Positions 21,741 through 31,727 of a stretch of 64,000 nt of DNA are shown piece by piece. Source of the stretch: Tetradesmus obliquus (Eukaryota; Chlorophyta; Chlorophyceae; Sphaeropleales; Scenedesmaceae). A program made the position numbers and the translations under genes. The stretch is taken from positions 4,051,501 to 4,115,500 of the forward strand of contig CP126202.1 of NCBI GenBank assembly GCA_030272155.1, given 5' to 3'. The notes beneath the pieces were generated by a model. That model was not told the origin of the DNA. It saw only the letters and a list, made by a program, of their open reading frames with translations, and did no database searches. Within the stretch, counting starts at the first letter, position 1, and each line of letters starts with the position of its first letter.

Positions 21741-23284
21741 TGGAAAAGGGCTGTGAATGATGGTGGCGAGGGGGCATACCTTCTAGATGTGAGTACGCAT
21801 TATGTTGCATTGATGCTGTCGCGATATGCAATGTCTCTCCTGCAACTCATATTACTATGATTCGGATGGTGAGGGCAGCTTCATGGTACGGGCAGCTGTC
21901 CAGCAGCTCGTGTTTGTAAGGCATTCGGCATTCGTCTGCTGCTCTGCTGCTGCAGCTGGGATGTAGCTATGCATATTTAATGTGTGAGTGAGCATTATGA
22001 CGCATGCAGCTATTGCAGAATGTATCATCTTTCCTGCAAGTCTTTAAACCATAGAAGAAGGAGCAGGAGCAGCAGCAGGAGCAGCATGTAGAACTGCGGT
22101 TCAACAGCTATGGTGGCCTTTGGGGGGACCACTTCTAGACATGCGAGTGAAGCATTATGATGCATTGTGCTATTGCAATGTGGGTTGCCTCCAATCTTTG
22201 TACATCGTGATCTTGCGCTGCCCGGCAGCCTGGGCCAGGCTGTCGTCAACCAGAGTTTGACGCTGTACAAATGATGGTCTCTAACGGCCGTCATCGCTGC
22301 TTGAAATTTTGCGCATCATGTGTCTGCGACTATATTTGATGCATTTCGTGCTCGTAGTCCACAGGCGCAGGTGGAGACGTGGTAGTAGTGGCGATTATGC
22401 ACAGCTCGTGCACACCAGATGAATTTGCAAGCAATTGTAACCTGCAGGAAACATACTCTTAGTCGAACCACTGGGTCACCAGCGTGACGTTCTCTAGACT
22501 TTCACTGTAAATTGGCGACTCCAGTGCCTGAAGGCTGATGCTAATCGAGGATATCATTGCGGGAGGACTTGCACACCGAGCTGTCATGCGCAGATGGCGT
22601 TTCAGTGCCTTAAAAGATGATTAACAAGTAAACTATATGTTTTATAAGCAGTCCAGGCCTGGCAATACTCGCTTTTCCAGAGGCAAGTTTGGCAGTGTTA
22701 CCGACAACCAGGCACATGTGTCGGTGTGAACTGTTTTAAAAGCACAGCCTTTTTTGTTATCGGTGTATTAAAGCACCAGGCGAATGTTGAGCGATTTTGC
22801 ACGCGAAGCCTTCCTCCAAAAGCTGCTGCTGCTGCAAGTCGCCGCTGCAATCCACTACAGACTAGATCAGCTACTTGTTGAACTGCAGCTCAACTTCGAT
22901 CAGACATAGTTTGACTGGCTGGGACTTTCAGCAGCTCCAGGCTACGTGTGACTTGCTTGCAACTTACGCTATTGCGTATATTCAACGTTAATCAACTCAG
23001 CTTGGTGCCATCACGGCCTGGGAGCTGTTGTGCTGCAACTGCAGAACATGTGAGCGAGCGATGAGGGGAAGTCTTGTCGTGGCAAGCTGGCATCAAGCTG
23101 TCTGTGAAGAATGACAAGGTTTCGTCTTTTCAGAGCGTGCTACGGCTTCGTACTTGTGTCTGGACAGACAGCGTCGACTGATGCTCTTCTGCCCTTGCAG
23201 GAGCCACTAGCAGCAGCGTGGCCCGGCCACACGCAAGCCGTGCGACGTCGCTAGCTGACCTCAGGCTGCTCACAACGCCGAAGC
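21741..23284. other. AT-richer intergenic region with a dispersed three-copy repeat
   Basis: This lies between the ZC3H3-like gene and the next plus-strand gene. Three related stretches around 21785, 21985 and 22145 share GTGAGTxxGCATTATGxxGCAT followed by a CTATTGCA-type segment. They look like old duplicates in the 3' flank. The last ~100 bp ends in CTTGCAG near 23201, a possible 5' UTR intron acceptor for the downstream gene. No coding sequence was recognised. Confidence 0.5.
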
Positions 23285-24426
23285 ATGGAGGAGCTCCTCA
23301 CATCACAGCTGCAGCAGCTGCAGGTGGAGCTAGCACGCGCGCAGCAGGCCCATCAGGCTCTGCACATCAAGCAAGCAGTAGTCTCAGCCATGTGCACCGC
23401 GCTGCAGGCCATGCAGCACGAGCTGGACCCCTCAGAAGTAGTAGCAGACGAAGAGATGTATGACCCGATGGACTGCAGCGCAGCATTTAAAAATCCTGCA
23501 GCCAGCAGCTCCCAGCTCACACATGCTGACCTGGCGCTGCTGCAGCAGCTGCGCCCCGGCATGCAGCAGCAGCAGCCCTGCTGCTCAAGCCTCAGCAGCA
23601 ACCAGTACCCCTGCTCCCCAAGCACCCCTCGCCAGCCTCCAACCAACACAGCAGCAGCAGCCAGCAACGCCCCTGTTGCGGCCGGCAAGCCTTCTGCAGC
23701 AGCGGCTGCCGGCGATCTGCCCGCGTTGCGAGGCGACAGCAGCAGCAGCGGCAGCGGCGGCAGCAGCAGCATCGATGAGGCCGACGGCTGGCCAGACGAC
23801 ACCTTGTCACCACCCGACGACCCCCTGCGGTTCTTAAGGCAGCTTTTGCAGGATGGCCCTCTACCTTGGGCTGCTAGCATCACCCTACCTGAGCTACAGC
23901 AGCAGTACCTATCATCCTGCAGGGAGGGCCTGCTGCACCTAACCCTGCTGGACAACCAGCAGCACAACGAGCAGCAGCCAGCGCAGGCGCAGCAGTCGCT
24001 GGCGGTGGTCAAGCAGCTGCTGCAGCAGCACCTGCACCGCTGGACCAGCCTGCTGGTGTATGGCCGCAGTGACCTGCTGTACCAGTTCCACCTCACGTGA
24101 GCAGACACTGTTTCAACAATAACATTGGTATTTTTGGTCTGATAACATAATGATATAATTGATTGCCGCAGCGACCTGCTGCACCAGTTCCACCTCGTGT
24201 GAGCTGCAACTGAGAGGCACAGCAGCCAGCAGCCATGCTGTTGATACATGAGACACAACAGCCAGCAGCCGTGCAGATGAGACACCGCAGCCAGGTTCAG
24301 AGGTAGTGTGCAGCGCCTTGGATTGGCACTGCCATGGCAGCAGCTGGCTACTGCCCGAAGCAATAACATGCTGCTTGCATCACTTTGTGCAGTGCTAGTA
24401 GCCAACCCTGCTGTACTTTGTATCAT

Positions 24427-24458
<32 letters not shown>

Positions 24459-24562
24459 GCTTCTGTTGTCCTTGGCTGCTGCTGTCTGGCCTTGCCTGCT
24501 GCCGCAGCAACTGCCTGACTCGTGTGTGGGTGGAGCAGCAAGACATGCGGCCCTACCAGGCA

Positions 24563-24599
<37 letters not shown>

Positions 24600-25973
24600 A
24601 CTCACTTGCTTTGTTTCCTCTGCCTGCTGCTGTCTTTCCTTGCCTGCTGCTGCAACTGCCTGACGGGCGTACTGATGGAGCAGCAGGACATGTCGCCCTA
24701 CCAGGCACACTGCTGCTGCTGCTGTTACTCACTTGTTCTGTTTTCTCTGCCTGCTGCTGTCTTTCCTTGCCTGCTACCACAGCAACTGCCTGACGGGCGT
24801 ACAGATGGAGCAGCAGGACATGCGGCCCTACCAGGCTGCAGCACGCCAGCTGGGGCTCACCCGCCTGCAGAAGCAGCGCATCGCTGAGGGCTTCCCAGTA
24901 TTCAAACAGCTGCAGCAGGTGGTGCTGGATGAGCTGCAGCAGCTGCAGCAGCAGCCCGCGGATGAGGCGGGAGGGCCGGCACACAGCTGGGATGAGTGGC
25001 TGCACCAGCCGCAGCTGCCGATGGGTATGGTGCAGTCAACCAGCAGCTGGCAGCTGGCTCAGCAGCGCAACCGGCAGCGCACGCAGAGGTAAGTCAGGGG
25101 TGTGAAGGGTTGCTGGTGATGATGATGATGATGATTTTGGTGTTGCGTGTTGTTGCGTGCAGCTAATGTATGCTGGTGGTAGTAGCTCTGTTGCGATGTA
25201 GCGGCAAGGGCGCATTGCGTGCTGTGAGTGTATGTACAGCAACGAGGATGCCTGGTGTACAGATCCGTGCAGGGTGCTGTTGTGGTATCTGTCATTGGTG
25301 AAACACACACCCGAGCAGTGCATTGGACGTGACGTGGTGATTAACACGCATGCCGCAACAGATGTGGCAGTGGTGCAACTGGCTGTGCTTCAAGTGCCTT
25401 GCCATGAGCGCGCATTGTCAATTCGAGCTGACGCTGATGCTCAACAGTTGGCGAGCTGGCGGTCCTGCTTCTGACGCTGACACACATTCGACGCATGTAT
25501 GCACTCATGTGCGCTGCAGTCTGCTCATGCTACAATGTTGGTGCCGCCAGGCCGCCTTGTGGTGCTGACCCAAGCCTAAAACCATTCTTTGCAATGTGTG
25601 CTGCAGGCTGCACATGCTGCTAGTTTCTAACAGTTAGCAAGCTGACAGCCCTGCTTCTGGCTCTGACACGCATCCAATGTTTGTACACCGTGTGTGCTGC
25701 AGGCTGCACATGCTGCTGCGCAAGCAGCACCTCATTGGGGCCTGCTGCAACGCCTATATGGTGGGCTGTATGACGCACCTGCAGGCAGCCAAGCTGGGCC
25801 AGTTTACCTTCCCCTTTCCTGCATTCATGTTCCATCTGGGACAAGAGGTGGTGCAGCTGGTGCAGCAGGAGGCGCAGCAGCAGCAGCAGCTGCTTGATAT
25901 AGACATGGCAGCAGCAGCACCCGCGCCAGCAGGAGCAGCAGCGGCGGCAGCGGCGGCAGCAGCTCAGTTGTAG
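23285..25973 (+). CDS. unknown green-algal-type protein, 3 exons
   Basis: Exons 23285-24096, 24783-25088 and 25703-25973 join in frame (1389 nt, 462 aa). The ATG follows an in-frame TAG about 35 bp upstream. The N-terminus is a predicted coiled coil (LLTSQLQQLQVELARAQQ). A Ser/Ala-rich linker comes next, then helical segments: DDPLRFLRQLLQDGPLPWA, LPELQQQYLSSCREGLLHLT, LGLTRLQKQRIAEGFPVFKQ and LRKQHLIGACCNAYMVGCM. The end is poly-Ala. The alternation of a coiled coil with a helical C-terminal domain recalls regulatory proteins, but no basic region, DNA-binding motif or enzyme signature is visible. Function is unassigned. Confidence 0.75.
24161..24712 (+). repeat. echoes flanking intron 1 of the 23285 gene
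   Basis: 24161-24203 repeats the exon 1 end (RSDLLHQFHL, true end 24096). 24505-24570 and 24651-24712 repeat the exon 2 start (NCLTGVxMEQQDMxPYQA, true start 24783). Both exon 2 copies then run into CTG arrays. All copies share the orientation of the gene. Confidence 0.88.
25440..25645 (+). repeat. acceptor-side echoes before exon 3 of the 23285 gene
   Basis: GTGTGCTGCAG followed by GCTGCACATGCTGCT occurs at about 25598 and again at the true acceptor (25703). The segment between, with GAGCTGGCGGTCCTGCTTCTG-like sequence, has a related copy near 25450. Confidence 0.7.
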
Positions 25974-27586
25974 CAGGTGATGTCACTGAAGCTGGCAAGT
26001 ATAGTATAGTACCTTGTGGTTTGCTCCAAAGCTGCATGCAAGCGAGCATCAGCAGCTGCGTGCAGGATGGTCGGTCACGCAGCAGCACGCAATCTACGCA
26101 GCGTGCTGCAGCTGCACAGCGCATGGCGTGCTCCTCATTCACCAGCAGCACATTGAGCAGCATCGCCTGCGCAGATGGTGCAGCAGGAGGCACAGTAGCA
26201 GCAGCAGCAGCAACTTATTGCTAAGCATCCACTATGGACGCCTCTGGGATGCGGCTCTTGGGTGCATTGCTGCTAGCAGGAAGGGGGCGCAGGCACACCA
26301 TCAAGGAGGCAGGCAGCAGGGAGGTGCTCGAGGCGCTGCGCTAGTGGCAACATTGTCTTGCGTTTTTGGCACTACTGCGCATGGGGGATGCGGCGGTGGG
26401 CTTGGTGCTATTGCTGGGTGCGTTGAGCAAAAAGGCAATTCGAATCGCTCTCAAATTTTGCTCTCTCTGGAGCCACGGCAGCAGCATGGAAGGTTGGTGC
26501 GCCGCACAGGCTGCCTGGCATGCGTTGCTCTATCAGCCAGTGTGTGTAATTGCTGCAGTGCGCTGCATGGCGTTGCTGCTCCAATGGGAGCTGAGGGGAA
26601 GCCTCCTTTGGTGTGCATTGGCCGGCAAACTGCGATGCGCAGAACGTGTGTTTTGTTACACTGGGCATGTCTCTGGCGCCAGTTGCAGCTGCTGGACAGC
26701 AAGTTGTTGCTGCAGGCTTGCACTATGGATGCATTTGGATTGCAGCAGGGCATGTCTGCTGGCAAACTGCGATGCGCAAAACGTGTGTTTTGTTACACCG
26801 GGCATGTCTCTGGCGGCAGTTGCAGCTGCTGGACAGCGATTTGTTGCTGCGGGCTTGCATTGAAGGATGCATTTGGATTGCAGCAGGGCACGTCTATGCA
26901 GCAGTTGCAGCTGCTAGGCGGCATGCTGTTGCGGCGGGCTTGCATCGAAGGATGCATTTGGATTGCAGCAGGGCGCAGCAGAGTCCAGCACATGCTTTTC
27001 TGCATCATGTACTGGGCGATTGAGCAGTAAGCTTGGGTGGCAAGGGTCAGGAAATTGGTTCACCTAGAAAGCTCAGAGTGGCATTTGCCATGCATATGGC
27101 TTTCAGGGTGTGTGTGTTGCAGCAGCTTGGGTGTTGACTGGCGGTGTAGTGGTGAAAGTGGCTACATGGGTGGGCAGGGTGGGGGTGTGACTGGGATAAT
27201 TATTTAGTGGCGAGGCTGTTGATGTCAGAGGAGTTGCATTCAGATGCAGCATGCAGGATAGCGATAGATACATTGTTGTGCAGCCACCATGCGGCACACT
27301 GCATGCATTCTGAGCGATGTTAAGTGCGTGCAGGCAGTCCAGTGGCACTACTACTAGTTGTATGATTGTTTTTATACTAGCGTGATACTAGTGTTATTAG
27401 CAAGCGTTACACGGTGCTCAGTTGTGTATGCATGTACTTTGAAAAGCTGACAAAAAAAAGCTGACTGCAAGCTAGGCCTGTGGGGGCCGGTAGTGGCTGC
27501 AGGTGGTTGCAGCATCATCCTGCATGGCACTGCATTGAAGCGGCGGCTGTGTACGTCCGCATTGTGTCTTGCGCTGCAATCAATCA
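25974..27586. other. intergenic region holding the 137-bp repeat
   Basis: Apart from the 26.6-27.0 kb repeat, no coding or RNA feature is visible. From 27050 to 27586 the DNA is AT-richer, and its right end is the left target-site duplication of the LINE. Confidence 0.5.
26624..26985. repeat. 137-bp tandem repeat, about 2.6 copies
   Basis: Units start at 26624 and 26761. A third, lacking the first part, spans about 26904-26985. Shared landmarks are CAAACTGCGATGCGCA, TTTTGTTACAC, TGCAGCTGCTGG and GGATGCATTTGGATTGCAGC. Long open frames cross it on both strands but nothing resembles a protein family. It lies in the 3' flank of the 23285 gene. Confidence 0.88.
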
Positions 27587-27611
27587 ATTACACGTTTTGC
27601 TAGCAAGAGAT
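27587..27611. repeat. LINE target-site duplication, left copy
   Basis: ATTACACGTTTTGCTAGCAA plus five further bases, identical to 29283-29307. Confidence 0.93.
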
Positions 27612-29282
27612 GGTACCCAGAAAGGCAGCCACTCCCAAACCACCTCAGGTGATTCCTGACCAGAAGGGCAAACCCACAAGCCAGGGCCAGATACGGCCAG
27701 AACCTTCAAACACAGAAGAATAAGCAGGTCTCTCAATCGCTGATGGCCCTGAGCTGGACCACCTCGTCATTGCACTCCCGTGTTGGGTGAATCCTTCCAC
27801 AAGGGCACTGCCAACCCACACCAGCAATCATGAATGGCTCGTTTGATGCCGGGTACATCTGCTGTAGGCGCTGCTGTCGCAAAAGTGACTGCTGCTGCCT
27901 GTAAGAGTGGGAGGATGAGCGGGAACTCCTCATAGGAGTCCCTACAGCATCAGGGTGGGTAATCCTGTATACCATACACTGCCATGCACCCCTCATGAGA
28001 CAATAACCACGAAGGTCATCCATCTGATGGGGGAGTTCTAGTTGCTGCAAATCACTGTGTACACAGTCCGTCCACCGAACTGGAGGCCGGCCCCTAGGCC
28101 GCTTCGTCACTCCATGTAATGAAGAAAACAAAGCGACATGGGGGATCCTGCCCTCATCCATGCGCACAACATGCCCCAACCACCTGAGGCGGGCCGCCGT
28201 CAGGTGATCTGCAAGGCTGACTGTGCCGCACTGCTTTCTGATTTCAACCAGCCGGTGTCTATCAGAGAGGTGCACATGTAGCAGCTGCCGCAAACAACTA
28301 GAATGCACACATTCCAAGCTCTCCGTCTGCTGCTTAGTCAAAGCCCATGTCTCACTGGCAAACATGAGAACAGGCAATACATACGCATTATACCATCGCA
28401 ACTTCACATGCACAGACATGTTCTTCATCCCCCAGAGTCTCTGCATCTGCGCAAACCTGCCTTTGGCCTTGCTTATGCGGGCACGTACTTCTGCATCACA
28501 AGTGGCAGTTGTATCGACAATGCCACCCAGGTACTTGAAGCTGGGCACATAGTTTGCAACACCTCCAGACAGCTGCACGCCTTGCGGCAGCGAGCCATCT
28601 GAGGATGGTGCCAGAGCAACCAACTCTGTCTTGCTGGCATTGATACGCATACCCATGTTGTTGCAAATGTCATCCACAATCCTGGGCATGCATTCAAGCT
28701 CTTCCTGACAGCAACTCATGAGCACCATATCATCTGCATACAGCAGTGTGGAGAGGGTGAACAGGCAGGAGCCTGCACCAGCAGACCGTTGAAACAGCTC
28801 ACCATTTGCATGGTAGGACAGCTGCACACCACAGCCTGCTGGCATAGCTGCCTGCGCTTGCCTAACAACACAATCAAAGAACACGTTGAACAGCAGGGGA
28901 GCAATGACGCAACCCTGCCGCACCCCGCTGCTGATACCAAACCACTCGCCTACTCTGCCTGCCAGTTGTATGGCTGCTTGGGTGCCTGTATGCAGATCAG
29001 TTAGCAGCTGTACCAGCTTGTCATCAACTCCATAAGCACGTAGCACACACCACAATGCGTGCCTTGGTATGGAATCATATGCTTTGGTCAGGTCAACAAA
29101 AGCCATGTACAGCGGCTGCTTGTACTCGCGACACTTAGACATAAGCATCCGCAAGGTGAAGGCAGCATCCGACAAACCTCTGTTTTTCCTGAAAGCACTC
29201 TGACAATCTAGTAGCTGTGCCTCAATTTGGGCATTCACCCTGCTGAGCAGTAACAGTGCATAAACCTTGCCAGGAATGCGCT
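27612..29282 (-). mobile_element. 5'-truncated LINE (non-LTR retrotransposon)
   Basis: A 1.67-kb insertion carries reverse-transcriptase coding sequence on the minus strand. It is bracketed by an identical 25-bp direct repeat at 27587-27611 and 29283-29307; five more bases match with one difference. Coding sequence is open right up to the 5' junction, so the element lost its front (endonuclease and upstream) on insertion. That is typical of target-primed reverse transcription. The 3' end has no obvious poly-A tail. Confidence 0.93.
27733..29280 (-). CDS. reverse transcriptase fragment of the LINE
   Basis: About 515 codons are open from the truncated 5' end to the stop at 27733, with no frameshift. 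The protein runs from KVYALLLLSR (fingers) through CQSAFRKNRGLSDAAFTL, the palm motif FVDLTKAYDSIPRHALW, SGVRQGCVIAPLLFN and the catalytic LYADDMVLM. The thumb region follows (LRWLGHVVRMDEGRIP, then RPRGRPPVRWTDCV). Near the C-terminus a Cys/His cluster (CPCGRIHPTREC) may be a small zinc-binding knuckle. All palm aspartates are present. The lack of disabling mutations suggests recent insertion. There is no start codon of its own, so expression is doubtful. Confidence 0.93.
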   Translation of the reverse strand, partial: RIPGKVYALLLLSRVNAQIEAQLLDCQSAFRKNRGLSDAAFTLRMLMSKCREYKQPLYMAFVDLTKAYDSIPRHALWCVLRAYGVDDKLVQLLTDLHTGTQAAIQLAGRVGEWFGISSGVRQGCVIAPLLFNVFFDCVVRQAQAAMPAGCGVQLSYHANGELFQRSAGAGSCLFTLSTLLYADDMVLMSCCQEELECMPRIVDDICNNMGMRINASKTELVALAPSSDGSLPQGVQLSGGVANYVPSFKYLGGIVDTTATCDAEVRARISKAKGRFAQMQRLWGMKNMSVHVKLRWYNAYVLPVLMFASETWALTKQQTESLECVHSSCLRQLLHVHLSDRHRLVEIRKQCGTVSLADHLTAARLRWLGHVVRMDEGRIPHVALFSSLHGVTKRPRGRPPVRWTDCVHSDLQQLELPHQMDDLRGYCLMRGAWQCMVYRITHPDAVGTPMRSSRSSSHSYRQQQSLLRQQRLQQMYPASNEPFMIAGVGWQCPCGRIHPTRECNDEVVQLRAISD

Positions 29283-29307
29283 ATTACACGTTTTGCTAGC
29301 AAGAGAT
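29283..29307. repeat. LINE target-site duplication, right copy
   Basis: Identical to 27587-27611. The pre-insertion site can be read by joining 27611 to 29308. Confidence 0.93.
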
Positions 29308-29603
29308 AGTACTGCATGCGTCTAGCTAATTGCAGCGCAACAGCAGCTGTAGCTGCTGCAGCAACGGAAGCAGCAGCAGCTATGGTGGCGGCGGCTGTAC
29401 AGCGCAGCACTATGTGTGCAACAGCTCCAGCTCATTGCATTGCGCATTTTTTGATGCAGCATTTTCGATGTGTGCGGCTGCCTAGGTGTTTCCACGTCGC
29501 TGGACCCTTACCTTGTGATGGCCTTGAACAAGTCACATATATGGCCAATGCGTTCAGTTGCACCAGCTGCGCATGCGCTTCGTGTATTCTATCAGGACAC
29601 ACT

Positions 29604-29675
29604 CGCTTGCGTCAACGTGTTGTACAGCGCTTGCGTCAACGTGTTGTGCAGCGCTTGCGTCAACGTGTTGTGTTC
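29604..29675. repeat. 24-bp tandem repeat, three copies
   Basis: CGCTTGCGTCAACGTGTTGT plus four bases is repeated at 29604, 29628 and 29652 with one or a few end differences. Confidence 0.92.
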
Positions 29676-30124
29676 TGTACTGCTGGAGCTACAACCCAAT
29701 ACAACAAGCTGTACTGCCAGTGCAGGCTGCAGTGCAGGCTGGCTTTGTTTCAGGCTGGCGGTTGCAGTGCATGGCCTGCCCGGGCAAGCAAGGGCAGCTG
29801 CAGTCAGCATGCTGAACACATGCTGAACACATGAACACATGAGATGCATGAGCACGAATGTGTTCTCAGCAGTAGCTGGTCTGGGAGTGGTTTTGCTTAC
29901 AGTTCATTAATCGCACTTGCCATTGACACAAGTTGCCATCACCACGGTGTACAGTTGAGCGGTGATGTATGGCAAACGTTACTCACAAGCAAGGGTGCAC
30001 AGGCGCACACGCCTGACGCTGTAAACGCTGCCAAGCAGGTTGTAGAGCATTTCAAGCATGATACAATGGCTCGTATCATCATCATGTTACCCATCAAGCC
30101 ATAGCATCAACGCCAGCACTAAGG

Positions 30125-30148
30125 CTAACCCTAAACCCCTAACCCTAA
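30125..30148. repeat. short interstitial telomere-like tract
   Basis: CTAACCCTAAACCCCTAACC and a further CTAA: about three degenerate CCCTAA(A) units. It is too short to mark a chromosome end. Confidence 0.6.
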
Positions 30149-31224
30149 TACAATCGGCTCGAATCAACAAAGGCTCAAACGCAGCCCAACAGTTTAATGA
30201 CCGTCTTCATTTGGCAAATCAGGCACACTCATGCTTTGCCTGTTGAGAAAATTAGGCACCAGCACACAACTGCAGCCGCCACTCAACAGGCCGCTTGCGC
30301 AACCAGGCGAACACCGCATATGTATAGACATACTGCACTGTGGAAGGCACAGCGGCTTACAGTGGGCACCTAGAACCTCCTCTGCACCACGCCAGGCTGC
30401 TTTCTACAATTTGGAAGTGCATGCACCACTGTGCAACCTTCCTTCTCTACTCTGCGCAGAGTGTTCCGCTGACAACAAGCAACTTGCTTGAACAGGACGG
30501 ACTCCTGCAGCAATTGCAGCTACTGGAAGGCAACCTGCTGCCAATGAACAACCGCTGCTCAGAGCTCTGCTGGTTGAAATATCTGTTGCTGCCTGCTGGG
30601 TGACGCGCACCTCATGCCTCATCCTGTCCAGTGCAGTGGCACAGGATCAGCGCTGCGAACACTGCTGCTGCAGCACTGCTGCTTTGGCTGGCCCACAATC
30701 ATGGCACTGAGATGCCTGCAACACCAACCAAGTCACTCTCTGCAACAGTCAAGTGCCACACCATAGAAGGCTGTTCAGCTGGAGCTACAGCCAAGCAGAA
30801 GGGAATGAGGTGGGGGGTCAAGCCTGGTGCACTGGCACCTACCTCTTCCCCAACTGCTGGCAAACAAGAAGCGTGCCATACATACAAAAGTGCCCCATAT
30901 ATATACAGCGGGGCCTGCATCACAAGCACATAAATATGAGCTGGGTTATACAAATTTAAGCACGTGAATGCAAGCAAGTGCGCACATCTCCTGGACAGCA
31001 GGGATCACACACTGTACAGTTGAACTCACAAGTTCATCCCCGTTGCAATTCCTTGGTCCCGCAATCTTCAATACCCACCACAGCTGCGTCCCGACCCAGC
31101 TCAATTGCTACCTCTGCCACCAACACTGCTGCACTACGACACCACGGAGCCAACTTGGCTTGAAGCCAGCTGAGCAGTGATGCTGGCGCCAGCAGAGCAC
31201 TGATGGGGTGCCGCAAAGCCGTAC

Positions 31225-31727
31225 CTATTGCTGCTGCAGCTGCTGCCGCTGTTGCTGCTGCTGCAGCAGCTGCCTCTCTAGCCGCTCAAAGGCATCCATG
31301 GATGCATCCATCATCTGCTGCTGCTGCTGCTGCTCCTCAACATCTGGCAGCGGCACGCCTGGGTGATGCTGCTGCATGTACGCCCTGTATGCATTCATTT
31401 TGTCTCTGTAGATGTCCCAAACGCAAACTTTGCAGCCCTTCTGGCAGCAATCATCGGGGCCGGGTGCCTTGGGGCATGCTGGAGGCTTGCAGCTGCAGCT
31501 GCAGCAAGCAGCAGGACAACAGACACAAAGCATGTCAACGGCATGTCGATGATGGCACTGCGGGCAAGGAACGAGTACAAATGTCTCAAATCCAGTATGA
31601 TTATGCAGCGACTGGGGCGCTAGGTTTTGCGCATGCTGGCAGCTAACACAGCTACTACTACTACTGCTGCTGCTGGCCAGGCTCACCCGTTGCATGCCTC
31701 CATGAGCTGCTCGACGCCGAAGTCCCA
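31225..31727 (-). CDS. OXLD1-like small Cys-rich protein (oxidoreductase-like domain), 5' end unresolved
   Basis: Two exons are clear: 31727-31687 (WDFGVEQLMEACN) and 31498-31225, joined in phase 2. The second encodes CKPPACPKAPGPDDCCQKGC followed by KVCVWDIYRDKMNAY, the signature of the 'oxidoreductase-like' N-terminal domain (CCxxGCxxCVWDxY). That domain is found in small, often mitochondrial proteins of unknown biochemistry. The tail is a Gln-rich helix. Upstream, an ATG at 32026 opens an exon-like stretch (MFAMLACRASSLPGSWPSK) that could supply a targeting peptide, but I could not place its donor. Probably about 110-150 residues in all. Confidence 0.72.

Larger units (their letters stand above)
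29308..31224. other. intergenic region with two short repeats
   Basis: No gene was recognised. It holds a 24-bp triple repeat (29604-29675) and a short telomere-like tract (30125-30148). Short open frames here lack splice or family support. Confidence 0.5.

Noticed and set aside
23353-24546. 397-codon minus-strand frame opposite the 23285 gene
   Set aside because: It is an antisense artefact of CAG-rich DNA with no recognisable domain, running across the true gene's intron.
26014-27030. 338-codon plus-strand frame over the 137-bp repeat
   Set aside because: The frame is kept open by the repeat and is open on the other strand too; its Cys-rich product resembles no protein.
29316-29834. 172-codon plus-strand frame right of the LINE
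   Set aside because: It contains the 24-bp tandem repeat and Ala/Thr/Cys low complexity; there is no motif, and it starts just after the target-site duplication.
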